43,838 bases of DNA, taken from the NCBI RefSeq assembly GCF_020172685.1, contig NZ_CP083986.1, forward strand, positions 971,890 to 1,015,727. Direction: 5' to 3'. This document shows positions 8,656 through 17,098 of this stretch, in pieces; the stretch's first letter is position 1; every line of letters starts with the position of its first letter. The position numbers and the translations under genes are program-made. The DNA comes from [Mycobacterium] nativiensis. Lineage in GTDB: Bacteria > Actinomycetota > Actinomycetes > Mycobacteriales > Mycobacteriaceae. Under the pieces are notes generated by a model that made no database searches, was not told the DNA's origin, and saw only the letters and a program-made list of their open reading frames with translations.

Positions 8656-9624
8656 GTGACCGGACCCAGTGCAGAATCAGCCACCGCGACCGTCGTCGTG
8701 CCGACGGTGCTGGCCGCTGCCGTCGAACAGGCCCGCGTGGCCGTCGCCGAGTTCAGCGGCGCCGACACCGTCGGCGAGCACCTGGGCGTCGATTATGAGG
8801 ACGCGGTCGCCGCGACCCACCGGTTCGGCGCCGTGCTGCCCGGCTATCAGGGCTGGCAGTGGGCGGTGGTCGTGGCCGCCATCCCGGGTTCGGAGCACAC
8901 CACGGTCAGTGAGGTGGTGCTGGTTCCCGGCCCGTCGGCGCTGCTGGCCCCGGAGTGGGTGCCGTGGGATCAGCGGGTCCGGCCGGGTGATCTCGGGCCG
9001 GGAGATCTGCTGGCGCCTCCGGCCGACGACCCGCGACTGGTCCCGGGTTACACCTCGAGCGGCGACCCGCAGCTCGACGAGGTGGCCGGCGAGATCGGCC
9101 TGGGCCGACGCCGGCTGATGAGTCCGGTGGGCCGCGCCGACGCGGCGCAGCGCTGGCACGACGGCGAGTTCGGACCGGATTCGGCGATGGCACGCTCCAC
9201 CAAGCGGGTCTGCCGCGACTGCGGGTTCTATCTGCCGCTGGCGGGAGTGTTGGGCACGCAGTTCGGGGTCTGCGGCAATGAGATGTCCGCCGACGGTCGA
9301 GTGGTCGACCGCGGATACGGCTGCGGCGCCCACAGTGACACCCCGGCGCCGGCCGGTGCCGGTTCGCCGGCATACGACCCGTATGACGACGGTGTGGTGG
9401 AGGTCTTCGACGCCGAGGTGCCGGCCGCCACCGCCGAGTCGGTGGAAGCGCCGGTCGAGCCGGATGTCGCTGTCGTCGACGCCGAAGCAATCGTCGAAGC
9501 AAGTGCCGAATCAGGCGAAGAGGTCGCCGAAACCCCCGCGGAAGTGCCGGCCGAACCGGCCGACGCAATCATCGAAGCTCCCGCCGAGACTCCGGCCGAG
9601 CCGGGGGAGCCGGGGACGCTCTAA
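8656..9624 (+). CDS. DUF3027 protein with zinc-finger-like cysteines and acidic Ala/Pro tail (Rv0877-like)
   Basis: A soluble 322-residue protein. The conserved part (about residues 15-235) contains WQWAVVVAAIPG and LLAPEWVPWDQRVRPGDLGPGD, then a cysteine cluster (VCRDCGFYLP, GVCGNEMS, GYGCGAH) that could bind zinc. From about residue 236 the chain is low complexity, acidic and rich in Ala, Glu, Pro and Val with loose repeats such as AEVPAEPADA and AETPAEPGEP. The family occurs across actinobacteria and its function is not established to my knowledge. The GTG at 8656 follows GGAAGGGA. Its stop overlaps by 3 bases the stop of the convergent secreted-protein gene. Confidence 0.85.
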   Translation: MTGPSAESATATVVVPTVLAAAVEQARVAVAEFSGADTVGEHLGVDYEDAVAATHRFGAVLPGYQGWQWAVVVAAIPGSEHTTVSEVVLVPGPSALLAPEWVPWDQRVRPGDLGPGDLLAPPADDPRLVPGYTSSGDPQLDEVAGEIGLGRRRLMSPVGRADAAQRWHDGEFGPDSAMARSTKRVCRDCGFYLPLAGVLGTQFGVCGNEMSADGRVVDRGYGCGAHSDTPAPAGAGSPAYDPYDDGVVEVFDAEVPAATAESVEAPVEPDVAVVDAEAIVEASAESGEEVAETPAEVPAEPADAIIEAPAETPAEPGEPGTL

Positions 9625-10157
9625 CCGAAGTTGAACAGGTACTCGCCGGGGAGTACCACCGCCATGTTGAAGGCGGTGTTGATCAGCAGACCCGGCAGCC
9701 CGAGTACGTAGTTGATGATGTCCTGCGGGATGGTGACCGCCACACTGAACGCCATCCCGAAGTCGAGGTTGATCAGGTTGTTGACCACGCTTGAGACGTC
9801 GTTGAACAGCGTGCCGGGCAGGCTGAACAGGCTGTTGAAAAACCCCTGGGCGGCGGCGAACTCCGCGTTGATCAGGCCGGCGATATCGAACGCGGCGGCA
9901 GCCCCCGGGATGTCGAGCGCCTCGGCAGCTCCGGGGATGTCCAAAGCTGCCGCGGCGCTGGGGATGTCGAACGCGCTGAGATCGGCGAGGCTGTCCACCA
10001 CCGTGTTGCCGGCCAAGGCGATCTCGGTGGAAACCGCGGCGACCGCGCGCATGCCGATCTCGGGCGCGGCCACCACCGGGGTCAGGCCGGCAGTCAGCAG
10101 TGCGGCGGTGGCGACGACCGCGCTCAGCGCCCGCGGGCTGGCTGTCGTGGCTTCCAT
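9621..10157 (-). CDS. Secreted hydrophobic repeat protein, unknown function
   Basis: A 178-residue protein with an N-terminal signal segment (about residues 10-31, ending VVAAPE). Residues 63-98 carry about four copies of a nine-residue repeat built on (L/F)DIPGAA(A/E)A. The C-terminal half is amphipathic and hydrophobic (FFNSLFSLPGTLFND, LINLDFGMAF, YVLGLPGLLINTAFN), reminiscent of PE/PPE-associated or outer-envelope proteins, but no PE or PPE motif is present. The ATG at 10157 has GGGGAGGAG upstream. It sits where M. tuberculosis has PPE13 (Rv0878c). I cannot assign a function. Confidence 0.75.
   Translation of the reverse strand: MEATTASPRALSAVVATAALLTAGLTPVVAAPEIGMRAVAAVSTEIALAGNTVVDSLADLSAFDIPSAAAALDIPGAAEALDIPGAAAAFDIAGLINAEFAAAQGFFNSLFSLPGTLFNDVSSVVNNLINLDFGMAFSVAVTIPQDIINYVLGLPGLLINTAFNMAVVLPGEYLFNFG
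9864..9971 (-). repeat. Tandem 27-bp coding repeat (DIPGAA units)
   Basis: Four imperfect 27-base units encode FDIPSAAAA, LDIPGAAEA, LDIPGAAAA and FDIAGLINA in the secreted protein. The middle two are the closest. Such repeats can change copy number by slippage. Confidence 0.75.
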
Positions 10158-10218
10158 GTTCGAGGCTCCTCCCCAGGTTCGACCGTGACGATGGACGATA
10201 CCCCACCTGAGGTGTGCG

Positions 10219-10674
10219 TCAGCCCTTTTCGGCGGCTGCCTTGATCTTGTCCAGCGAGGCCTTCATGCCCACAACCAACTCCTGCTCGAAGCTCTCGACC
10301 CCGCCCATGAAGTTCTTGGTGGCAAACGTCGAGAACGCGGTGATCCCGTCGTGCGCGCGCCGGCTCTCGACGACCCGGGTGCCAGTGGCGGTCGGCTCCA
10401 GCTCGTAGCTCCACACGCTGTGGTTCTCGGTGACCCGGAAGGCCAGCTTGCGCTCCGGGACGTACTCGGTGATCACCGAAGTGGTGGGCCAGAACATCCG
10501 CCCGCGCCGATTGAAGTTGATGGTGCGGGTCCCCGGGCGCACCGCGCCGAGCGGCTTCATCCACCGGCATTGCGGGCTCCATTCCGGCATGCGCCGAAAG
10601 TCAGAGATCAGCTCCCACACCTTGCTGACCGGCGCATTGATGTCGATCTCTGCCTGCAACAGCGGTTGTGCCAT
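10219..10674 (-). CDS. SRPBCC/START-like protein (polyketide-cyclase/dehydrase family)
   Basis: A 151-residue protein of the helix-grip fold that binds hydrophobic ligands. The N-terminal strand and helix read ADINAP-like (EIDINAPVSKVWELISDFRRMPEWSP), followed by beta strands with RTINFNRRGRMFWPTTSVITEYVPERKLAFRV (given here as a region, residues about 48-80) and a long C-terminal helix (FEQELVVGMKASLDKIKAAA) that closes the pocket. GAGGAGGAA precedes the ATG at 10674. The same fold recurs in the Rv0910-type toxin at 37851, but the two are clearly different subfamilies. The ligand is unknown. Confidence 0.85.
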   Translation of the reverse strand: MAQPLLQAEIDINAPVSKVWELISDFRRMPEWSPQCRWMKPLGAVRPGTRTINFNRRGRMFWPTTSVITEYVPERKLAFRVTENHSVWSYELEPTATGTRVVESRRAHDGITAFSTFATKNFMGGVESFEQELVVGMKASLDKIKAAAEKG

Positions 10675-10707
10675 CGGGTTCCTCCTCGAATCGGTTGGAC
10701 TGCAGTT

Positions 10708-10977
10708 CTATTCGTTTTCCAGGCCGGATTGAGCGCCGCGCGTGCCGCGCCGGGCCGCACTGCGCTGCACCAGAAATATCGTGGTGCCCAGCACGCCGAC
10801 CCCCAGCCCGGCCAGGCTCACCGGCCGCCACGCCTGGAGTGCCGGCACCGCAAACGCCGCGATGGTCGCCAAGCAGAAGCCGGCTGCCCCGGCACCGATC
10901 ACCGGCCAGATCCGCAGCAGCGCGGCCGGCAGCGGCGGCGGCTCGGGGGAGGGCTCAAGAGCAGGCTCGGGGGTCAT
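10708..10977 (-). CDS. DUF2530 small membrane protein (Rv0879c-like)
   Basis: An 89-residue protein with an acidic and proline-rich N-terminus (MTPEPALEPSPEPPPLP), two transmembrane segments (about residues 24-45 and 51-71) and a basic, cytoplasmic-looking tail (QRSAARRGTRG). It matches mycobacterial DUF2530 proteins such as Rv0879c in length and plan. The ATG at 10977 was chosen because it starts at the family N-terminus and has TAACGT ending 8 bases upstream, an arrangement typical of leaderless mycobacterial mRNAs. No function is known. It is divergent from the RNA methyltransferase gene. Confidence 0.8.
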   Translation of the reverse strand: MTPEPALEPSPEPPPLPAALLRIWPVIGAGAAGFCLATIAAFAVPALQAWRPVSLAGLGVGVLGTTIFLVQRSAARRGTRGAQSGLENE

Positions 10978-10985
10978 CGCCGTTG

Positions 10986-11009
10986 ACGTTAGCGCCTCGC
11001 CGGTAATGT
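10986..11009. promoter_or_regulatory. Divergent leaderless promoters for DUF2530 and trmH-like genes
   Basis: Minus strand: TAACGT (10991 to 10986), 8 bases before the DUF2530 ATG. Plus strand: TAATGT (11004-11009), 7 bases before the GTG at 11017. Both fit the mycobacterial TANNNT -10 element at a spacing that puts transcription starts on the start codons, and neither gene has a good ribosome-binding site. Confidence 0.55.
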
Positions 11010-11016
11010 TCCGGCA

Positions 11017-11868
11017 GTGGCCAGGGTCGTCGAAGCAGATGGTGCAGTCGACGTGATCGATATCGACGATCCCGCTGATTCCCGGCTGGATGACTTCCGC
11101 GACCTCAACAGCGTCGACCGGCGTCCGGACCTGCCCTCCGGCAAGGGCTTGGTGATCGCCGAGGGGGTGCTGGTGGTGCAGCGGATGCTGGCCTCGCGGT
11201 TCGCCCCTCGGGCGCTGCTGGGCACCGATCGGCGGCTGACGGAGTTGACGCCCGACCTGACCGGGCGCCAGGCCCCAGGGGTCCCCTACTACCGGGTGTC
11301 GGCCGAGGTGATGGCCGAGGTGGTGGGGTTTCATCTCAACCGCGGTGTGCTGGCGGCCGCGGTGCGGGTGCCGGAACCGAGCGTCGCCGAGTTGGTCTCC
11401 GGCGCCCGGACCATCGCGGTGCTCGAGGGGGTCAACGATCACGAGAACCTGGGCTCGATCTTCCGCAACGGCGCGGGTCTGGGCGTCGACGCGGTGGTGT
11501 TCGGCAGCGGCTGCGCCGATCCGCTGTACCGGCGCGCGGTGCGGGTCTCGATGGGGCACGCGCTGCTGGTGCCGTTCGCTCGTTCGAACAACTGGCCGGC
11601 GGATCTGGTCATGCTGCGCGAGCGTGGATTCCGGCTGCTGGCGATGACGCCGGATCCGCGGGCCGAGGCCCTGTCGACCGCCATGGCGACGGTGCGCGAC
11701 CAGCCGCTGGCGGTGCTGGTCGGCGCGGAGGGCCCGGGTCTGTCGGAGCAGGCGATGCGGGCCAGCGACCTGCGGGTTCGCATCCCGATGTCGCGGGGGA
11801 CCGACTCGCTGAACGTGGCGACGGCGGCCGCTCTCGCGTTCTATGAGCGCACTAGGCTGCCGGAATGA
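11017..11868 (+). CDS. SPOUT (TrmH/SpoU-family) RNA 2'-O-methyltransferase (Rv0881-like)
   Basis: SAM-dependent RNA ribose methyltransferase, 283 residues. The C-terminal half has the three SPOUT motifs: motif 1 LEGVNDHENLGSIFRNG (the conserved Asn/Arg positions), motif 2 LVGAEGPGLS, and motif 3 VRIPMSRGTDSLNVATA, which forms the trefoil knot that binds SAM. The N-terminal part (about 25-120) looks like the substrate-binding domain (GLVIAEGVLVVQRMLAS). The target, tRNA or rRNA, cannot be read from the sequence. The start GTG has no ribosome site but a -10 element 7 bases upstream. Its stop overlaps the next gene's start (ATGA). Confidence 0.9.
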   Translation: MARVVEADGAVDVIDIDDPADSRLDDFRDLNSVDRRPDLPSGKGLVIAEGVLVVQRMLASRFAPRALLGTDRRLTELTPDLTGRQAPGVPYYRVSAEVMAEVVGFHLNRGVLAAAVRVPEPSVAELVSGARTIAVLEGVNDHENLGSIFRNGAGLGVDAVVFGSGCADPLYRRAVRVSMGHALLVPFARSNNWPADLVMLRERGFRLLAMTPDPRAEALSTAMATVRDQPLAVLVGAEGPGLSEQAMRASDLRVRIPMSRGTDSLNVATAAALAFYERTRLPE

Positions 11869-12140
11869 GGCCTGCCGAAACGACGCCCTGGGCAACGGGT
11901 TTGACCGTGGCGGCGTTCGTCGCGGCGGTGGTCGGCGCTGCGATAACCGTGCTGAGCCTGGGATTGACCCGGGTGCACCCGATGGTGGCGGTCGGACTCA
12001 ACGTGGTCGCCGTGGGGGGACTCGCCCCCACGGTGTGGGGCTGGCGGCATACCCCGGTGCTGCGGTGGTTCGCTCTGGGCGCCGGACTCGGCGTGGCGGG
12101 AGCGTGGCTGGTGTTGCTGGCGCTCGCCGTTCAGCCCTGA
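11865..12140 (+). CDS. DUF2537 small membrane protein (Rv0882-like)
   Basis: A 91-residue protein with three predicted transmembrane segments (about 12-33, 39-57 and 67-88) and short loops. ATGA overlap with the upstream RNA methyltransferase gene points to translational coupling. It matches Rv0882 in size and position. The last 10 bases overlap the 3' end of sepH on the other strand. No motif hints at a function. Confidence 0.8.
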   Translation: MRPAETTPWATGLTVAAFVAAVVGAAITVLSLGLTRVHPMVAVGLNVVAVGGLAPTVWGWRHTPVLRWFALGAGLGVAGAWLVLLALAVQP

Positions 12141-12916
12141 CCGGCTGAGCCGGTGGAGCGCACCCCGAGCAGCACGTCCTCCCAGCCCGGAACCGACGGC
12201 TTGCTGCGACGGGCCCGCGGCGTCGAGCGCCGGCGGACCGGCTCCTCGTCGGGCACCGCCGGTGCGAGCGGCTCCTCGAAGTCCAGTTCGGCGACGGCGG
12301 CCACCGGCCGCAGGGGACGGTCGAAGTCCGGGTCGATCAGTTCCATCGCCGCGTCGTCGGCAGCGGTGACGGTCCCGCCATGGGCGCCGGGGGCGAATCG
12401 GAAGTGGGCGACGTTGTCGGAGCGGCCCGCCTTCCAGGCCAGCTGCACCGTCCAGCGTCCGTCCTCGTTGCGCCACGCGTCCCAACTGCTCTGATCGGGG
12501 CTCAGGCCGCGGGCCATCAGTGCGCTGGTGACCACCTCGAGCAGCGTCGGCACTGCCGGCCCGTCGGACAACACCGGGTGGGCGGCGGCAGCCAGTTCCG
12601 CGGCCCGCGACCGCTCCAGCAGCACCGGGTGTGCGAACCGTTCGACCCGTGAGACATCGACGCCGGCCGCCGCGGCCACCTGCTCGACGGATGCGCCGGC
12701 GCGGATGCGGGACTGGATGTCCTTCGGCCGCAGCATGCTGCCCCCCATCTCCATCGTGGTCTGCCCGACGCGGCTGCCCTCCCCGCGCACCGTGCTGCGC
12801 AACCGGTCGTCGATGCGCAGCCGGAACATCTCGCCGCGTTCGTCTTCACCGCAGACGCTCTCGCAGATGATGTGTTTGCCGTCGACGTCGAGACCTACGA
12901 CTGTCAGTTCCCTCAT
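12131..12916 (-). CDS. sepH: Septation protein SepH (Rv0883c-like, DUF3071)
   Basis: Actinobacterial cell-division regulator of 261 residues. The N-terminal DUF3071 domain (MRELTVVGLDVDGKHIICE...) includes a helix-turn-helix-like region at about residues 64-95 (LRPKDIQSRIRAGASVEQVA, then GVDVSRVERFAHPVL). The C-terminal part is variable and ends with a basic patch (RRRSTPRARRSKPSVPGWEDVLLG). In Streptomyces and mycobacteria SepH is known to bind FtsZ and stimulate its assembly. The ATG at 12916 was preferred over an in-frame upstream codon because it matches the family N-terminus and follows GAGGAGAAG. Confidence 0.9.
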   Translation of the reverse strand: MRELTVVGLDVDGKHIICESVCGEDERGEMFRLRIDDRLRSTVRGEGSRVGQTTMEMGGSMLRPKDIQSRIRAGASVEQVAAAAGVDVSRVERFAHPVLLERSRAAELAAAAHPVLSDGPAVPTLLEVVTSALMARGLSPDQSSWDAWRNEDGRWTVQLAWKAGRSDNVAHFRFAPGAHGGTVTAADDAAMELIDPDFDRPLRPVAAVAELDFEEPLAPAVPDEEPVRRRSTPRARRSKPSVPGWEDVLLGVRSTGSAGQG

Positions 12917-13006
12917 GACTTCTCCTCGCGAAGGCCCGTTAGCTGCGGACTCTAGTGCAGCCGGAGGCCCGGCCCTCGATGACACGCTGGCCTTATAACG
13001 AGATGA

Positions 13007-14170
<1,164 letters not shown>

Positions 14171-14174
14171 TTAT

Positions 14175-14190
14175 CGTGACGCAGGTCACG
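14175..14190. promoter_or_regulatory. CRP-type binding site between serC and the Rv0885-like gene
   Basis: CGTGACGCAGGTCACG has the mycobacterial CRP half-sites GTGA-N6-TCAC and perfect 6-bp arms. Its centre is about 57.5 bases upstream of the predicted serC start, close to a class I activator position. It is known that CRP (Rv3676) directly activates serC in M. tuberculosis, so the site looks conserved. Confidence 0.75.
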
Positions 14191-14310
14191 TGAGACACTC
14201 GACACCTGTCACGGCCACAGTGTCGGTCGCGGGTCTGGACGGGTACGCGATACCTGCGGTACCGTTATACATAACAAGCCCAAATGTAAACGTCAGTGGG
14301 GGTGTCTGTG

Positions 14311-15351
14311 ATGGCTCAGAACTTGGCTCAGAAGCCGGCCCGAACGCGCATCGTGCGGCGGTGGCGCGCCAACATGGAAGTGTCCGACGACACGCAGTAT
14401 GTCGACATGCTCAACACGCTGTCGGAGGGGTCGGTGCGCCGGCACTTCAACCCCTACGTCGACATCGACTGGAACAGCCCGGAATTCAAGGTCACCGAGA
14501 ATGACCCGCGGTGGATCCTTCCGGCCACCGACCCGATCGGCAAGCACTCCTGGTACCAGCAGCAGTCCGAAGATCGCCAGATCAAGATCGGCATGTGGCG
14601 TCAGGCCAATGTCGCCAAGGTCGGGCTGCACTTCGAGTCCATCCTGATCCGCGGCCTGCTCAACTACGCGTTCTGGCTGCCCAACGGCTCGCCGGAGTAC
14701 CGGTACTGCCTGCACGAGTCGGTCGAGGAGTGCAACCACACCCTGATGTTCCAGGAGATGGTGAACCACATCGGCGCCGACGTGCCGGGTATGCCCCGCA
14801 TGCTCAAGTGGATCGCCGCGTTCATCCCTCTGGTCGCCGGGCCGCTGCCGATCCCGTTCTGGTTCGGCATCCTCGCCGGCGAGGAGCCGATCGACCACGT
14901 TCAGAAGGCCATCCTGCGTGAGGGCAAGACGCTGCACCCGATCATGGAGAAGGTGATGGCGATCCACGTCGCCGAGGAGGCGCGGCACATCTCCTTCGCG
15001 CACGAGTACCTCAACAAGCGCATCCCGCACCTGCCGCGCCGCAAGCGGTTCTGGCTGTCGCTGTTCGTGCCGGTCACCATGCGGATCCTGTGTTCGGCGA
15101 TCATCGTGCCGCCGAAGGCGTTCTGGGAAGAGTTCGACATTCCCCGAGCGGTGCGCAAGGACATCTTCTTCGGATCTGTCGATGCCCGACGGATGCTGTC
15201 GGATATGTTCGCCGACGTGCGGATGCTCTGCCACGACACCGGGCTGATGAACCCGATCGCCAAGCTGGTGTGGCGGATGTGCCGGATCCACGGCGCACCG
15301 TCGCGGTTCCGCGCCCAGCCGCAGCGCGCGCACCTGGCGCCCGCCGCGTAA
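14311..15351 (+). CDS. Ferritin-like diiron protein (Rv0885-like, AurF-type oxygenase family)
   Basis: A 346-residue predicted non-haem diiron protein. Two ligand motifs are clear: EECNH with E140 and H143, and EEARH with E223 and H226, each on a long helix, the pattern of four-helix-bundle diiron oxygenases such as AurF. A hydrophobic pair between them (IAAFIPLVAGPLPIPFWFG) may be membrane-associated or line the substrate channel. The ATG at 14311 matches the homologue better than the in-frame GTG at 14296. It is 21 bp upstream of fprB, whose ferredoxin/reductase could supply electrons. The substrate is unknown. Confidence 0.87.
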   Translation: MAQNLAQKPARTRIVRRWRANMEVSDDTQYVDMLNTLSEGSVRRHFNPYVDIDWNSPEFKVTENDPRWILPATDPIGKHSWYQQQSEDRQIKIGMWRQANVAKVGLHFESILIRGLLNYAFWLPNGSPEYRYCLHESVEECNHTLMFQEMVNHIGADVPGMPRMLKWIAAFIPLVAGPLPIPFWFGILAGEEPIDHVQKAILREGKTLHPIMEKVMAIHVAEEARHISFAHEYLNKRIPHLPRRKRFWLSLFVPVTMRILCSAIIVPPKAFWEEFDIPRAVRKDIFFGSVDARRMLSDMFADVRMLCHDTGLMNPIAKLVWRMCRIHGAPSRFRAQPQRAHLAPAA

Positions 15352-15372
15352 GTCCAGCGAGCCCACCGCCTC

Positions 15373-17064
15373 ATGCCGCACGTAATCAGCCAGGCGTGCT
15401 GTAACGACGCCTCGTGCGTTTTCGCCTGCCCGGTCTACTGCATCCATCCGAGCCCGGACGAGCCGGACTTCGCCACCACGGAGATGCTCTACATCGACCC
15501 GGACGCCTGCGTCGACTGCGGCGCCTGCGTCCGGGCCTGCCCGGTCGACGCGATCTACCCGGACACTGCGCTACCGGCCGTGCAGCTGCCGTTCATCGAG
15601 ATCAACAAGTCGTACTACCCCAAGCGCGCCGAAGGCGTGAAACTGCCGCCGACCTCCAAGCTGGCTCCGATCCTGCCCGCAGCCGAACTGCACCAGCGCG
15701 GCAAGTATCCGCTGACGGTGGCGATCGTGGGCTCCGGGCCGGCGGCCATGTACGCCGCCGACGAGCTGCTCACCCAGCCCGGCGTTCTGGTCAACGTGTT
15801 CGAGAAGCTGCCCACGCCTTACGGTTTGGTGCGCGCCGGGGTCGCCCCGGACCATCAGCACACCAAGTTGGTCACCCGGCTCTTCGACGGGATCTCCTGG
15901 CGGCGCGGCTTCAACTTCTTCCTCAACGTCGAGGTCGGCAAGCATGTCAGCCACGCCGACCTGCTCGAGCACCATCACGCGGTCATCTACGCCTCCGGCG
16001 CGCTGCACGACCGCCGGCTGGAGATCGACGGCATGGATCTGCCCGGCACCGGCACCGCCACCGAACTGGTCGGCTGGTACAACGGGCATCCCGACTTCGT
16101 CGACCTGCCGGTCGATCTCAGCCACGAGCGCGTGGTGATCGTCGGCAACGGCAACGTGGCACTGGATGTGGCGCGCATCCTCACCTGTGACCCGGACAAG
16201 CTGGCCGGCACCGACATCGCCGATCACGCGCTGGCCGTGCTGCGCGAATCCCGTGTGCAGGAAGTGGTGATCGTCGCTCGGCGTGGGCCGATCGACTCCG
16301 CGTTCACCCTGCCCGAGCTGGTCGGCCTGACTCAGGCCGTCGACGTGGTGCTCGACGCCGAAGACCACGCCCGGGTGCGCAACGATCTGGCGACCGTGCG
16401 TGACAGTTTTACCCGTCAGAAACTGGAGATCCTGGCCAAACTCGGTGATGCTTCGGCGCCGATCACCAGGCCGCGCATCCGGTTCGCCTACGGGCTGACC
16501 CCGGCTCGGATTCTGGGTGAAAACCGGCCCACCGCAATGGAATTCACTGTGACCGGTACCGAAGAGATCTGCCGGATCGATGCCGGTATGGTGCTGACCT
16601 CGATCGGTTACCACGGCACCCCGATCGCCGACCTGCCGTTCGACGACGCCGCCGGGGTGGTCCCGAACGAGGGTGGCCGCGTCGTCGACCCGACGACCGG
16701 GGAGCGGGTTCCCGGCGCCTACGTGTCGGGCTGGATCAAGCGCGGCACCAACGGATTCATCGGCACCAACAAGTCCGACTCGCTGCTGACGATCCAGACT
16801 CTGGCCGCCGACTACAACGCCGGGCTACTACGCGAACCGTCCGCCGGGCCGCGAGCGGTCGCCCGGATGGTGCACGCCCGTCAGCCCGATGTGATCGACG
16901 CCGCCGGCTGGAAGGCCATCGACTCCGCTGAGATCGCTCGTGGCGACGTGCAGGACCGGCCGCGGGTGAAGTTCACCCGGGTCCCGGACATGCTCGACGA
17001 GGTGACCGACCACTCCGACGTGCCGCTGCTGCAGAACCTGCTCGGCGCGCTGCGCCGGAGCTGA
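15373..17064 (+). CDS. fprB: Ferredoxin/ferredoxin-NADP reductase fusion FprB
   Basis: A 563-residue electron-transfer flavoprotein. Residues 1-65 are a bacterial ferredoxin domain with two cysteine sets (CCNDASCVFACPVYC; then C46, C49, C52, C56 in CVDCGACVRACP), a 7Fe or 8Fe arrangement. The rest is an adrenodoxin-reductase-like module: FAD-binding VAIVGSGPAAMYA (GxGxxA at 120-125), YGLVRAGVAPDH, NADP-binding VIVGNGNVALDVARIL, and the C-terminal YVSGWIKRGTNGFIGTNK. It would pass electrons from NADPH to a redox partner, plausibly the upstream diiron protein. Start ATG has no strong ribosome site and probably depends on upstream translation. Confidence 0.94.
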   Translation: MPHVISQACCNDASCVFACPVYCIHPSPDEPDFATTEMLYIDPDACVDCGACVRACPVDAIYPDTALPAVQLPFIEINKSYYPKRAEGVKLPPTSKLAPILPAAELHQRGKYPLTVAIVGSGPAAMYAADELLTQPGVLVNVFEKLPTPYGLVRAGVAPDHQHTKLVTRLFDGISWRRGFNFFLNVEVGKHVSHADLLEHHHAVIYASGALHDRRLEIDGMDLPGTGTATELVGWYNGHPDFVDLPVDLSHERVVIVGNGNVALDVARILTCDPDKLAGTDIADHALAVLRESRVQEVVIVARRGPIDSAFTLPELVGLTQAVDVVLDAEDHARVRNDLATVRDSFTRQKLEILAKLGDASAPITRPRIRFAYGLTPARILGENRPTAMEFTVTGTEEICRIDAGMVLTSIGYHGTPIADLPFDDAAGVVPNEGGRVVDPTTGERVPGAYVSGWIKRGTNGFIGTNKSDSLLTIQTLAADYNAGLLREPSAGPRAVARMVHARQPDVIDAAGWKAIDSAEIARGDVQDRPRVKFTRVPDMLDEVTDHSDVPLLQNLLGALRRS

Positions 17065-17098
17065 AACGCCCGCCCGCTTCGGCGTAGCGCCGGCCGGT

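Noticed and set aside
17080..17092. CGGCG-TAG-CGCCG hairpin between the convergent fprB and citA genes as a terminator.
   Set aside because: Only five base pairs, a 3-base loop and no T run; such matches are expected by chance at this GC content.
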